Assembly: GCA_030544235.1 (NCBI GenBank)
Contig: CM060462.1
Location: forward strand, 3,337,501-3,401,500
DNA: 64,000 bases
Direction of reading: 5' to 3'
From: Lepturacanthus savala
Taxonomy: Eukaryota > Chordata > Actinopteri > Scombriformes > Trichiuridae
Below, piece after piece: positions 50,645 through 62,169 of the stretch. The stretch's first letter is position 1, and each line of letters begins with the position of its first letter. Under the pieces are notes generated by a model. That model saw nothing but the letters and a program-made list of their open reading frames with translations, had not been told where the DNA came from and did no database searches. The position numbers and the translations under genes were made by a program.

Positions 50645-53600
50645 TTCAGTTCATAACAACTGTTCCTTCGATCAGAATTCATTGGGCAACTCGACAGGTA
50701 CACTGATGACCCGATCAAGGTTTTCTGTGCCAAAGGAGGATCTGCAGCAGAGGGATTCTGCAGCATAATGACACTGACAGCTAAAGCAAATGTGCTTTTA
50801 TCTATTATTTTTTAAGGTGTCAAGCAGCAAGCTGCTGGAAGGTGAGTAGAATTCTAAGGTTTTATATTTTTTTCCCTCCATCTCCGCCTCCTCTTCTTTC
50901 TCATTCCATTGTCTCTCCTTTTTTTTTCTAAAAGATAAACAGACTCAGAGAATTTCTACCATACAAATATTTATTATACAGTCAGAAAATATACATGATA
51001 TTATATTATACATTATATTTGAGATTATATGAGTGACTTGGGTGGGGGAGGTCATTTTCTTTGGGTTATTGTTGGTATGCTTGCTTCAAAATGACAATCG
51101 TGAGACTGTGTCCTGCCTATACCTTCATGAAGACACTTTGTGCAGTATGTGTCCATCTTGCCTGCGGCTTATTTTCTGTAGGCATGTGCTGTTATATCAG
51201 TGTTTTGTTCTGATGAATGGAGCTGGTGTAGTGGGGTTGGTGTAGTCTGATGTTTTGTTGCTGCCTAGTTGTTGCAATGTCCAAATTTACCACATGCCCT
51301 GAGAAGGGTTAATAAATTGTTAAAATGTCAAACAAGAAAGTCTGACTTTGTTATTTATTGTAGTTAGATATTGTTGTAGCTATGGGGTAAATAGAAACAA
51401 AAAGAAAAGTACTGCTTATTATACAGTATTATTCTGATTTTGAATCAAATTGGATTCATTGATGATAAATTATTAAACCTGGTTGTGTATTTTTGAAATA
51501 TTGGGGTTAGTTGTATTATGATATAAATTTCATCCATGTTTGACTGATGAAAAAAGGCATCACGGTTTATTAGGTTGATTAGATATAGAATAGACATTAG
51601 ACATAGAAATTCATTCAAATGTATACATCTTAAGGGGCTAAATATGCATTGAGTCTAAAAGTAAAAGCTGGCTAGAAACTAATATTTGACATTTCAGTTA
51701 GAATATTTTTATCAAAATGCATATTTGGTTGTTTGACTGGATTTTAGAATGTTTGTTCACCAGAATTTGTCTGTGGATTATTGAGGAGGGTTTGGCAACA
51801 GAATCTGAAGCAGCAGCTGCACATCATTCACCATATGCCACAGTGAGCTTCTAGTTTTCTATTATTGGCTAAAACTGAGGAATTTTAGATCTTTTAGGAC
51901 ATGCCAATTTATTCCAAATACTGGTTCACTTTTCCATCATAAACTGAAAGAAATTATTTTGTTTTCTAATTGTGCCAGAGGGCATTTCATTCTGAAAATA
52001 ACCTCATTTCCCATTATACTTATATTATACCCCATCAACTTGTGCCTATGTTAATTCTCAGGATTCCAGCATTGTGCACTGGTGACCCTTTTTAATGTGA
52101 CTCATGTGATAAATAAACAGTGATTTGGATTATCACAGTAGGCTAGGCTTAAGTTAGACTAATTTCCTGTGAGAAGAAAATAGATTTGCACTTCAGCCAA
52201 TAATTAATTTGACATCTTTGACAATTTGACATACTTCAATTTAGATAGTAATCATTTAAATGAAATTAATTTGGCTCAGCTGGAATTTTAAATTAACCTG
52301 CCTTCATCCCCACCCCCACCACCCCAACGCACACACACGCCAAAATTTCACAAATTCCTAAATAGTGCTTACTGAAAACAGGCACCATTTTTCCACAGAG
52401 AGCCTTTTATGATGAATGAAAGAAACCCTTGCTATCCAAATATGTTGTTGACACTGAATAAATTGTATTTGTTACTGTCTTTTTAATAAATTAAAACCAT
52501 TTCTGTTTTTTCTTCATGTTTTCTGTGATATATCGGAGATATTTTTCTAATATTAAGAGACAATGTGAAGACAAAGTTTTTTGAGTTTGTTTGTTTAATA
52601 CAGCAACATAATCACATTTAATTACATTTTACAAGCAGTCGTAACCAATGTAGGAGTCTCCCCTTTTCCTACTGCGGAAACTGTTGCGACACAAAACTCA
52701 GTCAAATCTCAGTCAGATAAAATGCTTGATGTACTGATTGATGTCTGAAATTAGGAAGCACACCAGCCATGCCTGCCATGAAACCATCTAACCACACATC
52801 TCTGTTAGTGTTGGGCCATGCACAGACACATAATCATAATCGGAGCATATATTGATCAAGTGCAGGCAGATAATGATGAGTGAAAGGACAAAGGAAGCTG
52901 AGAAGATGCATCTGAATGTATTTCATTTTTTTGTTGTTTTTTATATAATAAAAGGATATTTTTTATTAGCAAATTATTTTAGATTCTATTATTTTAATTA
53001 GATTCTATTATTTAGCATAGAAGAAGGAAGAGCCCTGTCTATTCCCTTCTTACTTTATCAGTTACATAATTTATTGCTGAAGGTTCTCACTCAAAATGAA
53101 AGCAAACTCAGGAGGCAAATAATAAAACAATGAGTGTAAAATACATTAACTGTGCTTTAATGTTGCTCTTGGTCTGCAACAGGTAAATGCTATGTAACTG
53201 TCTGATGTCCACACTATCGCTAAGAGAAACTTGAATCTCTGGACACCCGGAGGTCAGAAGATTTAAGCAGTATATTATCGTGATATAGTTGTTGCCACTG
53301 GGTAATCCTAAAACCAAATGGTTTCAACTCCCTTCCTGCATAGCAAAACCTCAAATCTATGAATAACAGAACAGCAGTCAGCCTCCCAGCTCCCCCCTCA
53401 CTGGGGCAGAAAAAAAACAAACTCAAAGTCTTTGGTTTGACTGTGTAATTCTCTTTCTCTGGTTGTGGCTGCTGGTTGTGGAATTGCTGAACTCACTGTT
53501 CAAGATTAACTTCTTAGTTTCTCCCACAAGCCACAGCAGCACTTTATTGTGGATAACATTATTGTTCACAATGGCTTCTGATTTTTTTGAAGTCACCTCA

Positions 53601-53680
53601 AAAGGCCATCAGTGTTGTCTGTTACTTAGGCTACAATATATTCACATTGGGTTTATAAATCTATACCTGGTCTAATTATA
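50645..53680. other. gene-free stretch downstream of muc15
   Basis: AT-rich with no recognisable exon. No ano3 exon was found on the plus strand. Confidence 0.4.
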
Positions 53681-53686
53681 TGATAG

Positions 53687-53692
53687 TTTATT
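53687..53692 (-). terminator. muc15: candidate muc15 polyadenylation signal
   Basis: TTTATT on the plus strand reads AATAAA on the minus strand, about 460 nt beyond the muc15 stop. Another lies near 53543. Which one is used cannot be told from sequence alone. Confidence 0.35.
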
Positions 53693-54154
53693 TGTTGTCT
53701 ATGGAATATTAGAAGACTTTTGAAAAAAAAAAGTGTTAAAAATTCAACCCAACATTCTAACAAATATTAATATTTAAACATCCTTCATCCACTCCAGTGC
53801 AAATCCTATTCCGTGTGAGCAAAGACTTCATTAAATTCAATTTGGCAACAAAGAGAAATGGCTGACAGTTTTTGGCTGTTGCAGTTTACTTCAAAGAGAT
53901 TGCCTTCAGTGATCCTGCTCTTTTAACACAATAAATGTATGAATGTGCAGAATCCCACTAAGGATAATTTGCGTTGTCTGACAACAGATCTATACATTAT
54001 TTTGTCATTTTTGTATTCACAAATGTAACATTTTGACAGTTTTATGTACAAAACTCCACAACCGATCTATTAAATGCCAGTAAGCACAATGGCAGACCTT
54101 CTTTCATGGGAGTGCTCAACTCTGTTCTTGGAGTCTATTCAGCGTCTGAGGTGC

Positions 54155-54261
54155 TCATGGAAAGTTGGACATTTGGATGTTGTCTCCCTGGAGTCCTGGG
54201 TTGTAATAGGCTGAACCACCAAGATTCAAGTCCAAAGGCTCGCTGTTGTCTAATCTGAGAA
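54155..54261 (-). CDS. muc15: muc15 terminal coding exon: cytoplasmic tail
   Basis: The acceptor is TTGTCTTATTTTCCAG before 54261. The exon completes a split Val codon and encodes the last 35 residues up to the TGA at 54155-54157. The Leu-Arg-Leu-Asp-Asn and Tyr-Tyr-Asn-Pro motifs are the strongest reason for the mucin-15 call. The Tyr pair could be a phosphorylation or sorting site (inference). Confidence 0.8.
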
Positions 54262-57200
54262 CTGGAAAATAAGACAAGATGTTAAATTTTTGATCATGCA
54301 ACTTAAAAAAAAAGCCAAATTTTTCATACAAAGAAAATGAACTCATAGTTTCCTCTTTTAATACTTTAAGTATTAAAGAAGAGAGGGCGTGTTTATGATT
54401 TTTTGCCATTTCTATATATTGTAGGATGACGGTTTCAAAAAATGAGATGAGATGCCAGCTTCAGTCTGTTCTCAACACTCTGTTTGCAATGTTACCTCTA
54501 CTGTAGAAACCCACCAATAGTTATTTGTTCCATAGTCAGTGCTGCTAAGGTTGTTTGTGTTTTGTGTCTAGAGTATTTTGCATATTTCTGATTTGGATTC
54601 AAGATAAGGTTTATATTCAGAAATAAGGGAAGTTGAAAAAAGCTAAATCCAACTACTACAGTTTGTTTACATAGCCTCCAGAACTGCCAGAGTTCTGCCA
54701 AGGAATCTGACCAGTCAGAACATGGTGAGCTCATTGGGCCTTGGGCCGTATAGAGACAGGGGGTAAAAAAAAAAAATACTGTTTCAAAGAAGATGAACTG
54801 AGGTGGTGTACAAAGATCCACTATACAATATAAGTTGAGTTGAAGGTAAAGTCAATTCTGATCCAATACCCTTTTTGTCAAATTCAGCAAATATTTCCTC
54901 GCTGTCTGCAAAGTCTGCAATGTCTGAAAAATACACCAATACTCCAGCCAATCAAGGGAGGGGAGAGGGGCCAGGTATAAATCCAAACTAACCGCATGGC
55001 TAATTCCATGCTTATACATTTAAATGTTGAAAATGAAAAACCTTTCTGTAAAGGATTGAGCTGCTACATCTTAAATCCATTTTTGATAGTTATATCTATC
55101 TCTATCTCTCATCATGTGACCATGGTTATTTGGTTACTGTTGATGTAGATGTAGTGCTACAAAAACAGTCAAACACAGGCAATGTAAAACAGATTGAAGG
55201 AAACACACATCACCAAAAAGCACAGGGTCTGGATCAAAAACAATATAGCTGCAGAGCTCTGATTGGTTCACTCTGAGAGCGTGATTGATTTTCAATCACA
55301 CAGATCACAACACCAGAGGGATGAATGTGTCTCTGTCTATATATTACTTGGGCTGCATTGTGAAATATTTGACCATGCATAATGAAGATCTCTGTACGGA
55401 TCTTTAATTTGACTTTTGCTCAAATTGGCCAATTTAAAACCATGTTGGTATAATTACAATTCCTGTACAATATTTTTTAGCTGAAAAAAAAACTCAAAAG
55501 TTCACTTTTGAAGCCTCCATTTGAGTCCAACCTTCAAAGAAATCAATAGTGCAAAGCCCCCTCTGTGAATGAGCTATCATTCCTGTTGAGCCGTTATTGT
55601 CTTCTCCAGTTGAATGCAACAGGTTCTCACCAGCTCTCTGGAGCTTTATAAAAGTAATTTACGAAACATAGGAAATCACTACAGCTGATTGAAGTAAGAG
55701 TAAACAAGGCAGATTGAAGGTAAGTGGGAACACTGAAGAAGTAAAGTAACTGACACTTGATCACAAAATAACAAGATCAGGGTTATGAAGGGAAAATAGA
55801 GAAAAAATAGAAAACAGAGAAAAATAGAAAATCCCAGGATGAAAAAGCATGAATCCCAACAGATTACTTGTAAGGCTGATGATGTGTTTAAACTAGACAG
55901 CGATAAATCATTTTGGGCTATAGGTCATGTTGTAGATGTTGAGACAGACAATCTGAACAAGATTGAAACAAATAAAAGGGCTTAAACACAAAAGAAGTAA
56001 TTACTGACAAGAGACAAGTGAGGAACGAGACACACAGGTGAAACACGTCAAAATAAAACTAAAAACAGAAAGAAACCGAGAAACAACCAGAACACGAGTA
56101 AACCAGGCAAGACAGTGACAGATGAGATCTGCTGAAATCATAGTTATTCATTTTATTGTCGAGCCAGGAACAATGTCATATAAAGGTATATAATATCTTC
56201 AGTGGATATTGGAATTCCTCTGTTAGACTGCAAACCTCTGAGTGGGTGTGTTGATTTTCGCATTTGAGCGACAGCAATGTCTATTTGCACTTGTAACTGT
56301 AGCGTGCACGCCTCTTGGTGAAGAATAACGAAGCAAGAATTCATATTGATATGAGGATTGATATTTGAATTCTGATATTTCAGCTGTTCAATGCACTACA
56401 GCTAATTACTGAGACAACTGTGTATACTGCAAAAACATGCAAATTATTATTGGTTAGACCTGGGGTCACCAACTCTGGTCCTAGAGAGCTGCTGTGGGTG
56501 CAGGCTTTTATTCCAACCAAGCAGCAATTCACCTGATTCCACTAATGAAGGGCCTTAGTAAGGGCTCTAATGGTTGATTAGTAGAATCAGATGTGAAACT
56601 GCTTTTTTTGGAACAAAAGCCTGCACCCACAGAGGCTCTCTAGACCAGGGTTGGTGACCCCTGAGTTAGACAATAATGGGAAGGTTAAGTATGTAGGGTC
56701 GTAGGTGAACTGTGGCAACAAATTGCTGCTTTCTCTGACTTCATGGTAAAAATGAGACAAATTACAAAGTCATAGTACATTATCCTGTGATCCTGTTTTG
56801 CATGCAATGGTTATCTTATTAGAGTGTGATGGAGTATGTATGAGTATGTGTCGAGAGAGACGAGGAAAAAAGGAGACAAAGAGGAACACAATGTTTAAAG
56901 GGACAGTTCTGTATTTTGAGAATATGCTTATTGTTCCAAGTCAAATGAAAAGATCTATATCTGTCTCATGTCTCTACAGTAATGAAGCTGCAACCAGCAG
57001 CCAGTTAGCACAGCTTAGCACAAAGACTGGAAACAGGGTAAATCTGCCACAGGAAACAAGTCTTTCCTCATTGGTAGAAAAACGCTTTTACAGACAAATG
57101 CTCTTGGACGGGTCACATGTTATTACAGGACACCACAGGGGAAGCTTGCACTGCTCACAGTAATTTAAAAAGAATAAAGATATTGCAGGTGACAGGGACA

Positions 57201-60200
57201 TGGAGAGGTGGGGGGTGCAACAGATGTACAATAGACGTGTGTTATGACAGCTGTTCTGCTGCTGTTGGAGAATCTGTCGAGCAATTACAACACTACAATT
57301 CTCATTTGTTTCTTTGGCAGACTGTACAAGACTGTGGAGCAGGCAGAATACTGATATGAAAACAGCATGTCTTTATCCATGTATGGCTAATGGTGTGAGT
57401 GGAAGTAAGACTTGTGCACCTGAACACATGAAAGCTGCTGAATGTGCATGTGCGAATCAGTGTCTACCAATGTGAAGCTACAATATTAGGCATAATACTG
57501 TATATAGCACAGTGTGACATTTTGAGTTGATAATCTACCACCCACATATCAGATTGGTATTTATTCACAGGCTTTGTCAAGTATCAACACCAATTAATTT
57601 CTCATTATGCATTCATTCGTTCATTCATTTTCTATACCCACTTGTTCCTCATTAGGGTCGCGGGAGTCTGCTCGAGCCAATCCCAGCACATTACAGGCGA
57701 GAGGCAGGGATACACCCCAGATGGTCACCAGCCTATCGCGGGGCAATTATGCATTCACATAACCTCGGGGAAATCAAACCTGGAAGTAGACTGTCCAAGT
57801 AGGAGCCAACTTACCTGGATCTGTAGGGAAGTCCTCAACCAGTTTCCTGTGTAAGAAAGCCTTCTTTTGCTTCTTTTTCACAATGAAATAAGCCACCAGT
57901 CCCACACTGGCCACGGCCACGGACGTCCCCACCACAGCCCCCCAGGCTCCATGCTTTCTGCTCTTGCTTGTATCTGATGCCAACCCTTTATTGGAACAGT
58001 GGAGTGGAAGAGAGCAATTAATATTTGTCAACAAGAACATTATTCATATCAACTGCTGTCTAACATTTTTTTTTTAATTGCGTTTCCATTGGGAGCATTC
58101 TGCATAGACACACAACCCAATTAGTCAGCTGTGCAGTTTTGTCTAATTGACGTTGTGATAATTAATGCAATTAACATATCAAAATCATGATAATTTCTTG
58201 AACACAATTTAATAGTTTATGGCAGCGGGCTGTGCTCATCATCTAAATGAAGTAAAAGTGCTTCCATACTGTAGGTATCAGCAGCTATTGTGGTATGTTG
58301 CTGACACCTGTCCAGCTGAGATGCATGGCTATTAGGGCATTAACTAACTCAGTGCTAAATCATGTCATTCAAATTCTTATGCAGGTTAAATCTACTCACA
58401 CAGTAAATGTTTATTCATGACTGACCTACTAATCAAATAGGATTAACAATCCCAACAATCAAACTTTAAACCACAGAAGATTCATGCTTTACAAAGTCTA
58501 CTTGTTACTCAAGAATATCATGTTCTCTGTGATGGAGGCAACATCAGTGGAAAAAAAAGAGGTAGTTTCTGAAAGTGCTAGAATTGTCAATATCTTGACA
58601 AACAAACACTAAGTTTGTATTTCATCTGGAATCACATAAATAATTCAGTGGCTCCATTTGGCTTAATTTACCCACTTGCTAGGATCAATTTACCCCTAAC
58701 CTGGGGCAAATCGAAATAAATTAAAAGTATTTCCATTCTTGTTTTAGTTTAGGCTTTACGTAGCTGCATACTTTTCACTTTCCTCATACTGTGATGGGTT
58801 TTAAATTTAGATGACATTCATGTTCTGAATCCTAATGACTGTGGCAATACACTGAATGTACATTTATTTTATGTCCAAATGCCTGCAAAATTATTAAAAT
58901 ACCACAGCTCCAGTTATATAAGAAAATGTGGGTCAGGATAGGGAGGGGAAAAGCAACGTGATAAAGATGCAACAGTAATATAGCCTAAACTTGCACTCTT
59001 GGGTAACGAGTGTACTTACAAAATACAGTGAGTTTCTGTTTAGCAGCCACAATAACACTTGATACCCTACCCTACTTGATACACAACCTTTTCCCATTAA
59101 AAGAAGGGATATTTGTCCTCTGTCACAAAAGAGCTGTGGGTCAGGGAACAGGTGGGAAAAGTAACATGCCAAACAAGGAACAGTGATATATGCAGTGTGT
59201 TACTTTTAAACTAAATAGCTTTTCAGATAATGTGACCATACTAACAGGTTAACCTAAGATTGTGAACATACATGCTTCACAATAATATACTAGCATTGTC
59301 ATTCTGTGAGTAGGATTTAGAACAAAATAAAATGTGTGCCTAAGTAAAACTTTGAGCTGCTAGCATGGCTGTAGTTGAGTTGAGTTTTATATGTATGTGT
59401 GTTGTGGTAACAGTTTTGTTTTTCTAATAGCCAAGCTTTGAAATCATTTGTAAAAGAGGTCAGAGTTGGTAGTTCACGTACTGTGTGGTACTGAATTCCA
59501 GGTATGAGAAGCACAAACAGAAAATGTGACTAGACCAAAGTCACTCTTTCTAAAAGGAACTGCACAGTCAGGCCAATCTCAAAGATTAAGCCATGCAAGT
59601 CTAAGTAAACACAGCCGGTACAGTGGTAGACTCCTTGCTTTATGAGAAAACTTGTAGAAGAACCTATGGTGGCCATGAAAAATCCAGAAGGCCATCCCTA
59701 GAGCCATTGTTTGGTTTGTTCATTCTGGGCTACCATAGAACCATGACAGGCCCAATGGAGGGAGACACACTCCCCATATAAATAAAAATGTTTAAATCAT
59801 GGTAATGAAACAATTCTTATTTTAACATAATATACTTCCACTTGATACCCAAAAAAACTCACATCCTATAGATTTATGTTTGTTGCCTTGGTCTAGGAAG
59901 GTCAAGCATCTGTGTGATTTTATTTGTTGATGTGAGTGAACGTAAAGTCCCTTTGAAGGCTCATATTTTTAGCTATACTATGTTTATCTTTGGTCTTTTC
60001 CGTTTTTAAAGTTTTTGTGCACATGCTGTGTCTGTCATGATAACCGCAGAGCTGCTGTCTGTGTTGCCCGCTGTTTTACTGTTTTCCTCACATTTGTCAT
60101 CATATGCTTGTTATGTGAGTTTTACTTTAATCCCAGCTCCACACCCGATCTCTACAGGCCACAGATAGAAAGATCCAATATGACAGGCAACCATTTGCAG

Positions 60201-61615
60201 TTATATCTTCTTGATCTTGCAGTTAACACCAAAGTCTAGTCCCACGCCCCTGCACAGAGGCAGCACACCTCAGTCTCTGATCGCCTCTTTCAGTTTTTTT
60301 TTTTTTTTTTTTAAACAAGGTTTCATTGTCTTGCTGAGAATGTGGTTGTAATAGACCCCTTCACTCATAGCATCTACATTGATAGCACCTGAAACCCTAA
60401 CCCAGAACCTTTTCCATTGAAAGAAGGACCATTTGTCCTCTGCCAATGTGAAAACAGATGCAGGCGAATGTGGGTCAGGGAAAGGGCGGAAAATGCAATG
60501 TGCCAAAAAAGCACCAGTAAAGTATCTCCTGAGTAATATGTATAGTGTGCTTTTAAACACATTTTCGAAAGGTGATCTGTTAGAGATGTTTCACACCCTT
60601 CATAATTTTGTGTTTTTTGTCATTCATCAAATAGCAACACGCTTTAATCACCTCTGCATTTGGGCAGATGGACTATGTCAGGCTGAAGGGCTTGGGATTC
60701 CACACAAATGCTATTTTCTATAAAGTAATATCATGCTACTAGGAAGACAAAGCATTTCTGGACACAGAAATGTGCGTCAGGCACTCTGACACCTGAAACT
60801 GCAGCAGTACCTCTTTCTGAGTCACTCCCTGAAGCTGAATTTTTATCCGACAGGTTAGCCTTCTCAGTTGAGCTTGGTGCAGCAGTCATCGTGGTCTGGA
60901 GGATAGTTTCTGTTCTTTCAGAAGGGATCGCGGTTGTAGATGAAGATGTGGTCTGTGTCTTGTTCATCTCGGCCGCTGCTGTGGTTGTAGAAGTCACTGT
61001 TATGTTGGTTAACCTCATATCTATGTCAGATGTCGTTGTGACTTGTGTAGCTTTGCTCTCCATGGTTGTGGTCTGTAAATCAGTATGATTGGAAAAATCT
61101 GAAAAGCTGGTGGAGTTCTGTGCGATCACATCAGTGGTAGAGTTTTGAAGAGTCGTCGTTGAGTTATAAAATTCCTCCTCAGCTTCTGTCATGTTGGTTT
61201 GGCTTGAATTTGTGGAATCTGCTGCAGCAGTGGTAGTTAATTCAGGTTGTTTGGTTGTAACATTTGGGAACGTGGGAGGCTCGGTGGTCGTGAAAACAGG
61301 CATATCACCAGATGTTTCATCTCCACTCTTCTCTTGACTGCCTTCATTCTCTTTTTCCACATCTACTGCCATGAAGCCAGATGGTATCCCACTGATGTAA
61401 TCAATACTTGAGTCCACACCATTTGTAACAGCTCCCTGATGATATTCTCTCTTCTCTTCAGTGATTTGACCTCCAAGTGAATTTTTGGCCAGTTCGCGAA
61501 GCCAACTTTTATCAATTGTACGGCCTGGAGAATCAGTTGAATCTTGCAGTGCTGCTAGGTGAAAGGCCTGCAGAAGTAGCAGGATGACTGCTGTGGCTCC
61601 TAAAAGCTGTCTCAT
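54155..61615 (-). CDS. muc15: mucin-15-like transmembrane mucin (three coding exons)
   Basis: Single-pass cell-surface mucin. Coding exons are 61615-60811, 57985-57815 and 54261-54155, giving 360 residues; a second donor at 60793 would give 366. Residues 1 to about 23 are a hydrophobic signal peptide. The ectodomain is rich in Thr, Ser and Asn, with ten N-X-S/T sequons, fitting a heavily O- and N-glycosylated protein. A transmembrane helix spans about 282-304, followed by a basic KKKQKK stop-transfer run and a 50-residue tail containing VLRLDNSEP and SAYYNP. All junctions are phase 1 with AG/GT borders. The ATG lies 21 nt inside the exon, after a pyrimidine-rich acceptor at 61637-61638. As I recall, human MUC15 has a very similar LRLDN and YYNP tail and similar length. 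The ectodomain itself is too divergent to prove orthology. PARM1 or another small mucin is less likely because its tail differs. Confidence 0.78.
54835..55400. repeat. dispersed repeat family B, copy 1
   Basis: TTTTTGTCAAATTCAGCAAA followed by ATTTCCTCGCTGTCTGCAAA and a CCAGCCAATC block. A related copy lies at 62170-62620. It is in the muc15 intron before the tail exon. Confidence 0.45.
56460..56663. mobile_element. hAT-type MITE with 8-bp target duplication
   Basis: Near-palindromic element of 204 bp with terminal inverted arms of about 55 bp, each containing GGGGTCACCAAC and GTGGGTGCAGGCTTTT. Flanks GGTTAGAC (56452-56459) and AGTTAGAC (56664-56671) form an 8-bp duplication with one mismatch. 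There is no coding capacity. An autonomous hAT must have mobilised it. Confidence 0.82.
56890..57200 (+). repeat. common teleost dispersed repeat
   Basis: AATGAAGCTGCAACCAGCAG, TTAGCACAGCTTAGCAC and AAAGACTGGAAACAGGG are hallmarks of a widespread fish repeat. The 121-codon frame through it is not a gene. Confidence 0.5.
57600..57785. repeat. dispersed repeat abutting the muc15 transmembrane exon
   Basis: ATTCATTTTCTATACCCACT, GGGTCGCGGGAG and CACCCCAGATGGTCACCAGC match a repeat tail common in fish genomes. It ends within about 30-60 bp of the muc15 donor at 57813-57814. Confidence 0.5.
57815..57985 (-). CDS. muc15: muc15 exon: juxtamembrane and transmembrane segment
   Basis: This 171-nt phase 1-1 exon begins after AATAAAG| and ends at a near-ideal donor, CAG|GTAAGT. 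It encodes a short basic juxtamembrane stretch, a helix beginning GAWGAVVGTSVAVASVG and ending AYFIV, then a lysine-rich stop-transfer run. Its phase matches both flanking exons, so it can be skipped without a frameshift, which would yield a soluble form. Confidence 0.82.
58925..59215. repeat. two head-to-tail copies of dispersed repeat family C
   Basis: GTGGGTCAGGATAGGGAGGG at 58928 and GTGGGTCAGGGAACAGGTGG at 59136 start related segments 208 bp apart. Each is followed by a GGAAAAG.AAC and AACAGTGATAT-like tail. A third copy is at 60405-60560. Confidence 0.5.
59640..59860 (+). repeat. teleost dispersed repeat family A, copy 3
   Basis: Shares CCTATGGTGGCCATGAAAAA, AGAGCCATTGTTTGG and CTCCCCATATAAATAAAAAT with the other copies. 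It lies inside the muc15 intron between the ectodomain and transmembrane exons. Confidence 0.6.
60293..60312. repeat. poly-T tract of about 20
   Basis: Homopolymer T within the muc15 intron, close to repeat family C copy 3. Confidence 0.93.
60405..60560. repeat. dispersed repeat family C, third copy
   Basis: CCTTTTCCATTGAAAGAAGG, ATTTGTCCTCTGCCA and TGTGGGTCAGGGAAAGGGCG parallel 59088-59160. It lies 250 bp from the end of the muc15 ectodomain exon. Confidence 0.5.
60811..61615 (-). CDS. muc15: muc15 exon: signal peptide and mucin ectodomain
   Basis: Encodes 268 residues plus one base. The leader MRQLLGATAVILLLLQAF is hydrophobic. The remainder is low-complexity Thr/Ser with sequons NVT, NSS, NMT, NST (three times), NHT, NIT, NKT and NLS. 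The acceptor on the minus strand is a T-rich tract ending TTTTAG, just before 61636. Two donors fit the next exon: GAG|GTACTG after 60811 and CAG|GTGTCA after 60793. Both are phase 1. Read-through runs to a stop at 60731 and would give a 294-residue secreted form without a membrane anchor. Confidence 0.8.
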
Positions 61616-62169
61616 TTCTCCCCTTTTGGTTTTGCTCTAAAACACAAAAAAGAACATGAAGCATTATTTCATTCCTTTAAAGTTGAGCAGACTCACATAT
61701 GATCTGATGCTACCCTAGATGTGTCAACAAAGATCATCTTATCATATTCCCAACAAATTAAAAATGTGTGTTGAATATTTTTGCTTAACAAAGAGTTTGT
61801 TTGAAGTAATTAATGAATAACAGTGAAACACATCTCATTGCATTGAGCCTCCAGTTTCATTCTTCATTTCTTTAAATGGCTATTGACAAAACAATCTCCA
61901 GTCAAGGTCTAAGGATTTCCTTGACACACCTTCAGTGTCTATTTTCAGCAAAAGAAGTTTGACAAGTAGTCATGTAACATTTATTTATTCACGTTTGTCT
62001 GTGTAAAATATTTAAAGAGGATGTAGAATGCACATTTCCAGGACTACATGTATATTTTGGCATTTTCAAACTATAAAATGATTGAAGTGTGCATATAAAT
62101 GCATCCTGAATTTAAATTAAGCTAAGTAACTGACTACATGGCTGAATTTCTTTCCTGGAATCCTTCTTT

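Noticed and set aside
56798..57163. 121-codon frame
   Set aside because: Lies across a common fish dispersed repeat.
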